From contig NZ_JAUYTR010000011.1 in NCBI RefSeq assembly GCF_030695065.1, forward strand, positions 558,001 to 622,000: 64,000 nucleotides of DNA, in the 5' to 3' direction. Positions 9,128 to 17,707 of the stretch are shown here, one piece after another. The notes under the pieces were generated by a model. It saw only the letters and a list, made by a program, of their open reading frames with translations, had not been told where the DNA came from and did not search any database. Made by a program: the position numbers and the translations under genes. Numbering within the stretch: the first letter of the stretch is position 1; each line of letters starts with the position of its first letter. The stretch is from Sediminibacterium sp. GTDB taxonomy: Bacteria; Bacteroidota; Bacteroidia; Chitinophagales; Chitinophagaceae.

Positions 9128-9774
9128 TGCATTTTAAATTAAATAATGTAATACCGGCAATTCTTGCAGATAGACCATCTGTAAGAATTTCTGGTATTTG
9201 GGGGCAGGCTATTGAATGGAAAAAAGGAGACTTTATTAAAATAACCGCACCGAGTGGTACTGGAAAAACCACATTGGTCCATCTACTTTATGGGCTAAGA
9301 AAGGATTATTCAGGTGAAGTGTTATACGAAGGAAAAAATATTCAGTTAATAGATTCGTCTGAATTAGCAAATTTAAGACAGCTACATTGGAGTATTGTTT
9401 TTCAAGACCTCCGACTCTTTCCTAATTTAACTGCAAGAGAAAACATTGAACTCAAAAGAGTTTTACAAAACCCAATTGTTCGCGTAGAGCAAATAGAAGA
9501 AATGGCCAGCCAATTAGGAATTTTATCCATTTTAGATCAACAATCAATGCATTGCAGCTATGGTGAACAACAAAGGGTAAGTATACTAAGGGCATTAATG
9601 CAACCTTTTGATTTCATCATACTAGATGAACCTTTTAGCCATCTGGATAATGCAAATAAAAAAATTGCAGCCGCTTTAATTGAAGCGGAATGCAAAAAAA
9701 GAAGTGCAGGATTAATCATCACAGACTTAGACAAAGATGAACACTTTGATTATCAAGTAAGTTTAAACTTATAA
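9127..9774 (+). CDS. ABC transporter ATP-binding protein
   Basis: This is a 215-residue nucleotide-binding subunit of the LolD/MacB/FtsE size class. The Walker A motif is Ala-Pro-Ser-Gly-Thr-Gly-Lys-Thr-Thr near residue 40, the Q-loop is in Val-Phe-Gln-Asp-Leu-Arg-Leu-Phe, and Walker B is Phe-Ile-Ile-Leu-Asp-Glu-Pro-Phe-Ser-His-Leu-Asp. The signature motif is degenerate: Cys-Ser-Tyr-Gly-Glu-Gln-Gln-Arg where Leu-Ser-Gly-Gly-Gln-Gln-Arg is usual. The end after Ile-Thr-Asp-Leu-Asp-Lys-Asp-Glu also replaces the usual Val-Thr-His switch histidine with Asp. It is coupled by a 1-base overlap to the DUF4836 gene and sits 3 bp before the permease gene. Confidence 0.9.
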   Translation: MHFKLNNVIPAILADRPSVRISGIWGQAIEWKKGDFIKITAPSGTGKTTLVHLLYGLRKDYSGEVLYEGKNIQLIDSSELANLRQLHWSIVFQDLRLFPNLTARENIELKRVLQNPIVRVEQIEEMASQLGILSILDQQSMHCSYGEQQRVSILRALMQPFDFIILDEPFSHLDNANKKIAAALIEAECKKRSAGLIITDLDKDEHFDYQVSLNL

Positions 9775-9777
9775 GCT

Positions 9778-10956
9778 TTGTTAAATCACTTATTAAAAAA
9801 ACTAATTCGAAATCACTCGGGTATTATTCGAATGATTACTTCTAGAATAGGACTTGGCATTGCTGTTTTTCTATTATTAACAGCAATTCAAATTCAATCT
9901 AATTATCACTTTTTATTAAATAGCTCAAATAATAAAGACAGTATTGCAGATTTTTTAGTAATCAATAAAATACTAGACAATAATAATTTAAGTAATACCA
10001 AATTAGACCAAGACCTAATTAATGAAATAGCGAAGCAGCCATTTACAGAATCGGTTGGCATACTTACCCCAAGTAGATTCAAAGCCAGTATTCAAAGCAT
10101 TAGTGATCGATTTCCTTTTTATACAGATATTTCATTTGAGAGTGTTCCAAGTGATTTTATAGATGTAAAAAACGATCAATTTAGTTGGGATCCTAATGCA
10201 GCTTATGTGCCAGTGATTGTACCCAATATGTTTTTAGACATATATAATTTTCAATTTTCAATATCACAAAACCTTCCTCAACTTACTCCAGCCATTGTAA
10301 AAATGATTGTGTTTAAATTGACTGTGTATGGCAAAAATGGGCCAATTAGCTTTAACGCAAAAATTGTAGGATTAAGTGATAGAATATCTTCAATGTTAGT
10401 GCCTGTAGAATTTATTAGATGGGGAAATAATTATGCCGAAACCAAATCAAATAATGAAGTATCGAGATTAGTATTAAAAACCAATGACCCTTCAAATGCT
10501 GCAATAGTAAGCTTTTTAAAGAAATACAATCTTAGTACTAATACAGAAAAATTAAGGTATAGTAAATACAGAAAAGTAATTGATGCTGTAGTTGCTATTG
10601 CTGGATTAACCGGAGTACTTATGCTGGTATTTGCTTTAATAATTTTTACTTTATTTATTCAATTAACTATTTCCAATTGCAAACAAGAGATTATTCTTTT
10701 GATTACATTAGGTGCAGCTCCTAAGCAGTTATCAAAATTTTTATTGCGTCAATTTTATCCAGGTAATCTTTTAAGTATTGGATCGGCAACCCTTTTACTT
10801 ATATTGTTGCAATATGGATTAAAAATATTCTTAGAAAAGCAATTGATTTTTATTCCAAGCGCCATTTCTTGGATTACCTTAATAACCGTTGGCGCCTTAT
10901 CATTCTTGTTATGGATTGTTACAAAAAAAGCAATACAAAAGCATATTAATGCTTAA
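9778..10956 (+). CDS. FtsX-like ABC transporter permease
   Basis: This 392-residue membrane protein has four predicted transmembrane segments. One is at about 20-42 and three are C-terminal (about 270-298, 322-346 and 358-382), with a roughly 220-residue extracytoplasmic domain between the first and second. That is the MacB/FtsX/LolC-type permease topology. The first codon used here is TTG at 9778, 3 bp after the ATPase stop. The nearest ATG (codon 18) would remove part of the first membrane approach helix, so TTG is preferred. It probably pairs with the ATPase as a mechanotransmission-type or lipoprotein-handling transporter; cargo is unknown. Its end overlaps the convergent gene by 4 bp. 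Confidence 0.85.
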   Translation: MLNHLLKKLIRNHSGIIRMITSRIGLGIAVFLLLTAIQIQSNYHFLLNSSNNKDSIADFLVINKILDNNNLSNTKLDQDLINEIAKQPFTESVGILTPSRFKASIQSISDRFPFYTDISFESVPSDFIDVKNDQFSWDPNAAYVPVIVPNMFLDIYNFQFSISQNLPQLTPAIVKMIVFKLTVYGKNGPISFNAKIVGLSDRISSMLVPVEFIRWGNNYAETKSNNEVSRLVLKTNDPSNAAIVSFLKKYNLSTNTEKLRYSKYRKVIDAVVAIAGLTGVLMLVFALIIFTLFIQLTISNCKQEIILLITLGAAPKQLSKFLLRQFYPGNLLSIGSATLLLILLQYGLKIFLEKQLIFIPSAISWITLITVGALSFLLWIVTKKAIQKHINA

Positions 10957-11996
10957 ACATAAAGCATTTCTTTAACCATTTCAGAAGAAAGAGGTTTGGT
11001 TATATAATCAACTACCATTGGGTATTTTCTGGCTTTATCTCTATCATAAGTATCAATAGAGGAGGATAGCACAATTACCTTTGACTGAATATGAAATTGC
11101 TGGTAATTTTCCAAGAATTCCCAACCGCTACTAAAAGGAAAATTTACGTCTAGTAAAATTAAATATTCACCAGATTGGTCTGCGGTTTTAAGAAATATTT
11201 CTGCCGCTTCTATATCAGTAAAAACAACCACTTCAATTGTACTATTTACCATTTGAATAATCCGCTTATTAATGATATTAGTAAGGCCATCATCGTCAAT
11301 TAAAATTATTTTTTTATACTGGTGATTCTTTTTGTAAAAATCAAAATAACCATCTGTTTGATTAAAAGAAAGTTTATGGTTTATTTTAAAAATAGTACTG
11401 TTGATTACTTGGATAGAATGTCTTGATGCAGCAATCATTTCATTTCGTTCCTTTTCACTAATTTGAATATTATCAAGCATTTGAATAATGGATTGAATTT
11501 TAGCATATTCATGCCGCAATTCATGAGATGTAATGAACGACAGTTCTCTAAATGTTTTATCGCTTTTCTTTTGCTGTTGCTCAAACCAAAGTATATCTGT
11601 AACATCAGTTAAAATACCTGTTATGCTGTAGTCATCTTCCACATTTGCAAGCTTTGTACATCGCAAATTGAATACTCTACAAACACCTTTTTTACAAAAA
11701 AAACGAATATTCTCTCCATCCTCATTTACAGAATGCTGATCTATAGTAGAAGCCAATAATTTCTTTAATAAATGACGATCGTCTTCATGTGCTATAGCGT
11801 ATAATTTTTCGAAAGCAATTGATTCTTCCAGTGTATTATTTTCTGAAAAAAAATTTGCGAAATGATCGTTGAAAAAAGTGAAAGACTGATTGGCTTGATT
11901 GGCTAAAAACAATGCATTCTGAGAAAGCGCAAAAAAACGCTTCAATGCGGAAAAAGCCTGCTTTTCATTCAAAAACAACCGGTTTTCAGTAAACAT
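10953..11996 (-). CDS. PAS / H-box / receiver-domain signalling protein lacking an ATPase domain
   Basis: A PAS domain covers roughly residues 20-145 and ends in the Val-Thr-Asp-Ile region usual at a PAS-kinase junction. A dimerisation-type helix follows with Ser-His-Glu-Leu-Arg-His-Glu-Tyr (candidate phospho-His at residue 158), then a helical spacer. The C-terminal response-regulator receiver (about 230-345) has the acidic triad Asp-Asp-Asp, phospho-acceptor Asp283 in Leu-Leu-Asp-Val-Asn-Phe-Pro and Lys in Thr-Lys-Pro-Leu. No HATPase (N/G-box) domain lies between the H-box and the receiver. It may therefore be phosphorylated by another kinase or be a degenerate hybrid kinase. I use the ATG at 11996; an in-frame GTG at 12041 would add 15 residues. 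Convergent with the permease gene. Confidence 0.8.
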   Translation of the reverse strand: MFTENRLFLNEKQAFSALKRFFALSQNALFLANQANQSFTFFNDHFANFFSENNTLEESIAFEKLYAIAHEDDRHLLKKLLASTIDQHSVNEDGENIRFFCKKGVCRVFNLRCTKLANVEDDYSITGILTDVTDILWFEQQQKKSDKTFRELSFITSHELRHEYAKIQSIIQMLDNIQISEKERNEMIAASRHSIQVINSTIFKINHKLSFNQTDGYFDFYKKNHQYKKIILIDDDGLTNIINKRIIQMVNSTIEVVVFTDIEAAEIFLKTADQSGEYLILLDVNFPFSSGWEFLENYQQFHIQSKVIVLSSSIDTYDRDKARKYPMVVDYITKPLSSEMVKEMLYV

Positions 11997-12266
11997 ATTC
12001 CAACTATTAAGATTTAAATGCAGGGTTTTGCTACAATTCACCCCTTTTATGCTGTAAAGATGGGATTCAAAAAGACAAAATGCTGTGGTACTTATATATA
12101 TAGTCAGCGTGATTTCACCCTATTTTTTGTAGTGGTAAAATTAAATATTTGATTACCAATTATTTATACATTATAAATTAAATTAATTGATAAAAACATG
12201 ATACTTTGCATTCAAACTTGAATTAATTTACATTCACAATCCTCGCAAACAATAAAATCGCTAGTT

Positions 12267-12773
12267 ATGAAAAACCTATTCTCGAAACGCTTTTTAGCCC
12301 TGGGAGTAATTGCTTCTCTAAGCTTTACTGCATGTCAGAAAGCAGAAACAGAAGCCAATACACTGCAATCAAATAAGAAAGATACAGAAATGAATGTTGT
12401 TGGGTCAGCTGCTAATGCAACTGCCATCAATGGCTTAATTTCTGAAAGTGCTGCAGCTAGAATGCAGGCAACATATAAGAAAAATTACGTTGGTAAGAAT
12501 TATACCGAACATGTTGTGTTCAATATTGAAGATTTGCAGAAATACCTCGAGCAATTGAAAAAAACATATAACTCAGACAAGGTATATGTGTATTTTGGCC
12601 AATACGATGAAGTTACTGCCCCTAGTCCTTCTTACAAAGGCAGAGTATCGGTATTCTTCTTAGGCAACAATAAAAGAAGCAATAGCGGCAATTTCAGAAG
12701 CCAGGATATTGGTGATGGTAGTACCCCAGGTGATGGTTCCAATTATTTGAACCACGGTTCTATTTGGCCTTAA
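12267..12773 (+). CDS. Small lipoprotein of unknown function
   Basis: This 168-residue protein has a lipoprotein signal, Ser-Leu-Ser-Phe-Thr-Ala-Cys-Gln, so Cys23 would be lipidated. The mature protein has an Asn/Ala-rich linker, then a compact region (about 70-130) containing Glu-Asp-Leu-Gln-Lys-Tyr-Leu-Glu and Val-Tyr-Val-Tyr-Phe-Gly-Gln-Tyr. A Gly/Asn/Ser-rich tail ends Leu-Asn-His-Gly-Ser-Ile-Trp-Pro. I do not recognise the family. It has a 225-bp AT-rich upstream region with a TACTTTGC element near 12206, so it is probably transcribed on its own. Confidence 0.7.
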   Translation: MKNLFSKRFLALGVIASLSFTACQKAETEANTLQSNKKDTEMNVVGSAANATAINGLISESAAARMQATYKKNYVGKNYTEHVVFNIEDLQKYLEQLKKTYNSDKVYVYFGQYDEVTAPSPSYKGRVSVFFLGNNKRSNSGNFRSQDIGDGSTPGDGSNYLNHGSIWP

Positions 12774-12819
12774 TTTTCAGTTCGGCTATTATTTAGTAGT
12801 TTCATAGAAAATCGTTTGA

Positions 12820-13482
12820 ATGTTATTATACAATATCTACCTGCTGGTGCAAGCCAGCAGTTTTTTAGTTTGTATACTATTATATAGATCACTAAAAAAC
12901 ACCCCTTTTAAATACTTTTTACCCTTTCTTTTTATTACACTTACGGTGGAATTGATTGGCTATTACCTAATTACAAAGGGCATTAGAAATTATACCCTTT
13001 TTAATGTTTTTACCACTGTAGAATTCATTTTCTATTCCTTTTTGTTCTCTAAACACCTGAAAACCACTTTGTTTAAAAAGCTCACCATTGGTTTCATCCC
13101 TTTTTATGCATTCATGGTCTTTTTAAACCTACAATTTGTTCAGGGATACAATAATTTTCATACCTACACATTCTTATTGGGGTCTTTCTTTGTGGTCCTC
13201 TTTTGTTGCCTCTTTTTTTACGAATCGGTTTTACCAGAACATTTAGACCACCCATTGGCAAAGCAACCCTTCTTTTGGGTATGCACGGGCTTATTACTAT
13301 TTTACATGGGATCGGTCATTATTAATGCCTTATTTGAGTATTTAAGAAGTTATGATTTACAACAAGAAGGCAAAAAAATATATGGCATTATTAATCAGAG
13401 TTTAAATGTGGTTTTATATTCAGCATTTATATACGCGTTCATATTATGCCGGAAAAACAAGAAGACATACTCGTCACAATAA
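12820..13482 (+). CDS. Multi-pass membrane protein, conserved upstream of the sensor kinase
   Basis: This 220-residue protein is almost entirely hydrophobic, with about six or seven transmembrane helices separated by short loops (for example Gly-Tyr-Tyr-Leu-Ile-Thr-Lys-Gly-Ile-Arg-Asn-Tyr after the second helix). No transporter or enzyme signature is visible. Its last 37 bp overlap the start of the sensor-kinase gene in another frame, so the two are translationally coupled. This suggests it is the membrane sensing or accessory partner of the kinase, which itself has one helix and almost no external domain. That role is inference from gene order. Confidence 0.8.
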   Translation: MLLYNIYLLVQASSFLVCILLYRSLKNTPFKYFLPFLFITLTVELIGYYLITKGIRNYTLFNVFTTVEFIFYSFLFSKHLKTTLFKKLTIGFIPFYAFMVFLNLQFVQGYNNFHTYTFLLGSFFVVLFCCLFFYESVLPEHLDHPLAKQPFFWVCTGLLLFYMGSVIINALFEYLRSYDLQQEGKKIYGIINQSLNVVLYSAFIYAFILCRKNKKTYSSQ

Positions 13483-14231
13483 TTATTTCCTCTGTATTCT
13501 TTGTATTACTAGCGGTATTCCTATTGGTTATGCTCTACCTATTCTTGCGGAAACAGCGTCAAAATCAAAAGGAAAAAGAAGAGATGAAAAATAGGTTTGA
13601 ACAAACCATTATAAAATCTCAGTTAGAAATACAAAATCAAACTTTAAATTATATAGGATATGAAATACATGACGATACTGCTCAAGTAGTGTATTTATCA
13701 ATGCTAAGAATTGCTAATTTAAAAGAACAGGTAGACGAAAAAGAAAAAGAAGAAATTTACAATTTTTTAAAGAAAGTTTGGAATGATTTAAGAAATATAA
13801 GTCATAGCTTAATCAACAATAATTTTCATCAAATTGGGTTTGTAGAGTCATTGGAACAGCTTTTACACAATATCAATAAAACAGGTAAATACCAAAGTTT
13901 TTTAACCATAGACGAAGAGGTAAACTTAGATTTATTAGATAAAAGCGTAGACATCATTTTATATAGAATGATTCAGGAAGTAATTAATAACACTTTAAAA
14001 CATGCATCCTGCGATACAATTAATATTCATATTTGTAAATTAAACCAACAACTAAAAGTTGAAATTAAAGACAACGGAATAGGATTTAATACCGCAGATA
14101 TTAAACAAGATAGCCCAGGAGTTGGATTAAATAATATCTTCTCTAGAGCTAAACTAATCAATGCAACTGTTCATATTGATAGTATCATTAACCAAGGAAC
14201 TACTTTTACCATATTATTAAATTCAAAATAA
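13446..14231 (+). CDS. Sensor histidine kinase, HisKA_3/NarX-DesK type
   Basis: One N-terminal transmembrane helix (about residues 9-34) is followed by a charged coiled coil. The dimerisation helix carries His75 in Gly-Tyr-Glu-Ile-His-Asp-Asp-Thr-Ala-Gln, the H-x-[DE]-x-[AST]-x-Q-type box of the HisKA_3 family. The HATPase domain shows Asn-Asn-Thr-Leu-Lys-His-Ala (N box), Asp-Asn-Gly-Ile-Gly-Phe (G1) and Gly-Val-Gly-Leu-Asn-Asn-Ile (G2). There is almost no extracytoplasmic part, so sensing probably comes from the overlapping upstream membrane protein. The cognate regulator starts 2 bp after the stop. Confidence 0.93.
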   Translation: MPEKQEDILVTIIISSVFFVLLAVFLLVMLYLFLRKQRQNQKEKEEMKNRFEQTIIKSQLEIQNQTLNYIGYEIHDDTAQVVYLSMLRIANLKEQVDEKEKEEIYNFLKKVWNDLRNISHSLINNNFHQIGFVESLEQLLHNINKTGKYQSFLTIDEEVNLDLLDKSVDIILYRMIQEVINNTLKHASCDTINIHICKLNQQLKVEIKDNGIGFNTADIKQDSPGVGLNNIFSRAKLINATVHIDSIINQGTTFTILLNSK

Positions 14232-14233
14232 CA

Positions 14234-14893
14234 ATGAAAACCACCGTAGCATTAGTTGATGACCATGAATTACTGAGATCTGGATTGGCTGCGATAATAA
14301 ACTCATTAGGAGAATTTGAAGTGGTGTTAGAGGCAGGAAATGGACTTGAATTTATCAAAAAAGTAAAATCAATTACACCACCAGATATTGTACTATTAGA
14401 TATTACCATGCCTGAAATGGATGGGTATGAAACAGCGGCTTGGATTAGAAAACATTTGCCAACAGTTAAAGTACTGGTTTTAAGTATGTTATCGAACGAT
14501 ATGGCCATTATAAGAATGCTTAGGAATGGGGTGAAAGGTTATATCATCAAAGACAGTAAACCGCATGTATTTAAGGAAGCAATGGAATCCATTCAACGAA
14601 ATGAGTTTTATGTGAATGAATTAGTTAGAGACAAACTCATCAACTATGTTTCAAATGAAGAAGATGAGGGGAAACAAACAGCATTGCTATTAAATATATC
14701 TGAACAAGAAGCTCATTTTTTGCAACTACTATGTGCAGACAAGTCTTATAGAGAAATTGGAGAAGAAATGTGTGTTAGTGTAAGAACAATCGATAATTAT
14801 CGAGATAATTTATTTAAGAAACTTGATATTAAAACAAGGGTTGGCCTGGTTCTTTTTGCCATAAAACAAGGCATCGTGAATATTTATGAGTAA
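14234..14893 (+). CDS. LuxR/NarL-type response regulator
   Basis: The receiver domain spans residues 4-120 with acidic pocket Asp9-Asp10, phospho-acceptor Asp56 in Val-Leu-Leu-Asp-Ile-Thr-Met-Pro, and Lys in Ile-Ile-Lys-Asp-Ser. The C-terminal LuxR helix-turn-helix (about 150-215) contains Ser-Tyr-Arg-Glu-Ile-Gly-Glu-Glu-Met-Cys-Val-Ser-Val-Arg-Thr-Ile-Asp-Asn-Tyr. It lies 2 bp after its kinase and overlaps the following PorZ-like gene by 8 bp. The phosphorelay and that secretion component are therefore expected on one transcript. Target promoters are not visible here. Confidence 0.95.
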   Translation: MKTTVALVDDHELLRSGLAAIINSLGEFEVVLEAGNGLEFIKKVKSITPPDIVLLDITMPEMDGYETAAWIRKHLPTVKVLVLSMLSNDMAIIRMLRNGVKGYIIKDSKPHVFKEAMESIQRNEFYVNELVRDKLINYVSNEEDEGKQTALLLNISEQEAHFLQLLCADKSYREIGEEMCVSVRTIDNYRDNLFKKLDIKTRVGLVLFAIKQGIVNIYE

Positions 14894-17180
14894 GCATTTG
14901 CAAATAGTATTTCTATTATTTTGCTTATCAAGTGCAGGTATTCTACGTGCGCAAAAACAACCAGTTCCAATAGGACAATGGAGAGAGCACCTCAATTACC
15001 AAAAAGCAATTCAAGTAATAAAGGGAGACCTAATTTATGCTGCTACCAATGATGCCATATTTTCAATTGATGCCAATCAAGAAATAAATAGGTACCATAA
15101 AGTAAATGGACTTAGCGATATAGGCATTCAACAAATTGGTTGGGATGCTCAAAATAGCCAGTTAATTATTGCATATAAGAACAGCAATATTGATTTTTTG
15201 AAAGGAAGCATTACAAAAAATCTGAGTGATATACAAAGAAGCAGTATTAGTGGTAATAAAACAATCAATAGTATTTATGCGTCAATGGGAACTGCTTACT
15301 TATCTACAGGATTGGGTATTGTATTGTTAAACTTGAACAAATATGAAATTAAAGACACTTGGATTATTGGAAATGCTGGAACACAAATAAGCATAAATTC
15401 ATTTACCGAAAACAATCAGTATTACTTTGCTGCTTCTGATGAAGGAATAAAAAGAATTGCAAAAACAGGTCTAGATCCTGCAAATTATCAAAACTGGGAA
15501 AATATTTTAGGGCCATCTAATGGAGCTGTTTCTTTTATCGGATTCATCAATAACCAGTTAATTATCACTAAAAATGATAGTGTTTTCACACAAGAAAATA
15601 ATCAATGGAAACTACTCTTTCAAGAACTAAATTGGAAGATTGTTAATACTGGCATAAGCGAGAACAATATTACCATTTGCCTAAGAACAACATCAGGTAA
15701 TTCAAAAGTTATTGTACTAAATCCAAATGGAAATTTAGTACAAAGTATTGCAGCGCCTGGCATAATATCTTTTCCTTCTTCTGCTATTACAAATAACTCA
15801 ACTGTTTGGGTTGCAGATCAGTTTGGGGGATTGTCTTCTTTCGGAAATAATACCGAGAGATATATACCAAATGGACCATTGGGTATTTCGAATGGTGAAT
15901 TTGCTTTTTATAATCAAACCCTTTTCCAGGCAGCAGGATCCGTAAATGCAGCCTGGAATTACCAATTTAATAGAGATGGCATCCTTGAATTCAAAGAAGG
16001 TATTTGGAGCAATAGAGGCGCATTTAACACCCCTTTATTAGACACAGTGCTCGACATCATAACAGTAGCTGTTAATCCATCAAATGGCACTATATGGGCA
16101 GGTAGTTATGGAGGCGGACTATTAAAACAAAACAACGGACAGTCGCAAATTTTTAAACAACAAAATAGCTTATTACAAGCAACAATAGGAGATCAAGGAA
16201 GTTACAGAGTGAGCGGATTAGCTTTAGACAATAAAAATAATTTATGGATCAGCAATTATGGGGCCCCACAGGCACTAAAGCTTAAAACCGCAGAAGATAA
16301 ATGGTTTGGATTTACCATTCCGTTTAGTTTAACAGAAAATGCAGTTGCACAAATAATTGCAGACGATTTTGATCAACTTTGGATTCAAAGCCCAAAAGGG
16401 AATGGACTAATTTACTATAAGTATGGTAATAATATTGAAACAACTGGAGACGATCAATGGAAAATCTTTCAACAGGGTGTAGGAAACGGCAACCTGCCTT
16501 CAAATAATGTATTAAGTATTTTAAAAGACAAAGACAATAGCATTTGGGTTGGTACAGATGACGGAATTGGAATCATTTATTGTAGCGATAATGTATTGGG
16601 TAGCTGTGAAGCTACTCTCCCTATTATTCAACAAGATCAATTTGCAGGGTTTCTTTTTAAAGGAGAACAAGTACAAAGCATGGCGCTAGATGGAGCCAAT
16701 CAAAAATGGATTGGCACTCAAAATGGAGTTTGGTTAATTAGCGCAGATGCAAAAAAAATCATTCATCATTTTACAGTTAGTAATAGCCCTTTATTGAGTA
16801 ATGATGTTAAAAAAATTGCAGTAGACCCAACTACAGGCGAAGTATATTTTGCAACTTTTAATGGGCTTTGTAGTTATAGAGGAACTGCAACAGAATCAAC
16901 AGAAGTTAAAAACAGTGTGCTTGTTTTTCCCAATCCTGTTCCGCCCCAATATAATGGTCAAATAGCAATAAGAGGATTAGCAGAAAATACCCTTATAAAA
17001 ATCACTGAATTAAATGGCAGATTGGTTTACCAAACTAGAAGTTTAGGTGGCCAAGCTGTTTGGAATGGAAGAAATTATTTAGGTAATAAAGTTGCATCAG
17101 GAGTATATTTGATACTAGCTAGAGATGGGAAAGGAAATGAAAATATTGTTACTAAAATTGTAATTACCAGCGGTAGATAA
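14886..17180 (+). CDS. porZ: PorZ-like two-propeller protein with T9SS C-terminal sorting domain
   Basis: This 764-residue secreted protein has a signal peptide ending near Leu-Arg-Ala-Gln-Lys. It contains many two-component-regulator-type propeller repeats (Asn-Leu-Trp-Ile-Ser-Asn-Tyr-Gly, Ser-Ile-Trp-Val-Gly-Thr-Asp-Asp-Gly, Gln-Lys-Trp-Ile-Gly-Thr-Gln-Asn-Gly) that would form two propellers. A type A sorting domain at about 680-764 contains Val-Phe-Pro-Asn-Pro-Val and Gly-Val-Tyr-Leu-Ile. Length and layout match PorZ of Porphyromonas gingivalis, a surface part of the type IX secretion attachment complex that delivers anionic LPS to cargo. The N-terminal Pro-Ile-Gly-Gln-Trp-Arg-Glu-His-Leu-Asn-Tyr also fits the PorZ family. 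The PorZ call rests on memory of the family. Confidence 0.8.
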   Translation: MSKHLQIVFLLFCLSSAGILRAQKQPVPIGQWREHLNYQKAIQVIKGDLIYAATNDAIFSIDANQEINRYHKVNGLSDIGIQQIGWDAQNSQLIIAYKNSNIDFLKGSITKNLSDIQRSSISGNKTINSIYASMGTAYLSTGLGIVLLNLNKYEIKDTWIIGNAGTQISINSFTENNQYYFAASDEGIKRIAKTGLDPANYQNWENILGPSNGAVSFIGFINNQLIITKNDSVFTQENNQWKLLFQELNWKIVNTGISENNITICLRTTSGNSKVIVLNPNGNLVQSIAAPGIISFPSSAITNNSTVWVADQFGGLSSFGNNTERYIPNGPLGISNGEFAFYNQTLFQAAGSVNAAWNYQFNRDGILEFKEGIWSNRGAFNTPLLDTVLDIITVAVNPSNGTIWAGSYGGGLLKQNNGQSQIFKQQNSLLQATIGDQGSYRVSGLALDNKNNLWISNYGAPQALKLKTAEDKWFGFTIPFSLTENAVAQIIADDFDQLWIQSPKGNGLIYYKYGNNIETTGDDQWKIFQQGVGNGNLPSNNVLSILKDKDNSIWVGTDDGIGIIYCSDNVLGSCEATLPIIQQDQFAGFLFKGEQVQSMALDGANQKWIGTQNGVWLISADAKKIIHHFTVSNSPLLSNDVKKIAVDPTTGEVYFATFNGLCSYRGTATESTEVKNSVLVFPNPVPPQYNGQIAIRGLAENTLIKITELNGRLVYQTRSLGGQAVWNGRNYLGNKVASGVYLILARDGKGNENIVTKIVITSGR

Positions 17181-17707
17181 TGCAACTTAATATAGAAACA
17201 GAAAGATTACGAATTAGGGCATTAACCGTTATAGACGCAGGGTTCATGATGCAATTAATGAATACTCCAACTTGGATAAAAAACATTGGTAATAGAAATG
17301 TAAACGATAAAACAACTGCAAGTAATTATATCGCTAACAATATCATTAACAGTTATAATATTAATGGATTTGGCCTCTTCTTAGTGATCTTAAAAAAAGA
17401 CAATCAATCCGCAGGAATATGTGGTATAGTAAAACGAGAAGGATTGGTTACCCCAGATTTAGGATTTGCCTTAATGCCAAATTATGAGGGCAAAGGCATT
17501 GCTACAGAGGCAAGTAAAGCCGTAGTGCAATATGCAAAAGAATCACTTCAACTATCTGCATTGGCAGGTATTACTAAACCAGAAAATATTGCCTCTATTC
17601 GTGTGTTAGAAAAAGTAGGAATGGAATTTAAAGAAATGATTCAGCTACCAAAAGATCCCAATTTGTTTTCGTTATATACTATGGCTTTGCATAAGGAAGC
17701 CTTGTAA
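17180..17707 (+). CDS. GNAT N-acetyltransferase (RimJ/RimL-like)
   Basis: This is a 175-residue GNAT enzyme of the type that begins Thr-Glu-Arg-Leu-Arg-Ile-Arg and ends with a conserved Asn-x-x-Ser-x-x-Val-Leu-Glu-Lys-Val-Gly-Met motif. The acetyl-CoA loop is degenerate but recognisable around Asn-Tyr-Glu-Gly-Lys-Gly-Ile-Ala-Thr-Glu-Ala. Members acetylate N-termini, polyamines or small molecules; the acceptor cannot be predicted here. Its ATG overlaps the PorZ-like stop (TAATG), so it ends that operon. The last 29 bp overlap the convergent flavin reductase gene. Confidence 0.88.
   Translation: MQLNIETERLRIRALTVIDAGFMMQLMNTPTWIKNIGNRNVNDKTTASNYIANNIINSYNINGFGLFLVILKKDNQSAGICGIVKREGLVTPDLGFALMPNYEGKGIATEASKAVVQYAKESLQLSALAGITKPENIASIRVLEKVGMEFKEMIQLPKDPNLFSLYTMALHKEAL

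Noticed and set aside
9778-9829. Alternative ATG (codon 18) as start of the permease gene.
   Set aside because: It would remove the basic residues before the first membrane helix; the TTG at 9778 with 3-bp spacing from the ATPase stop fits coupled translation better, although this is not certain.
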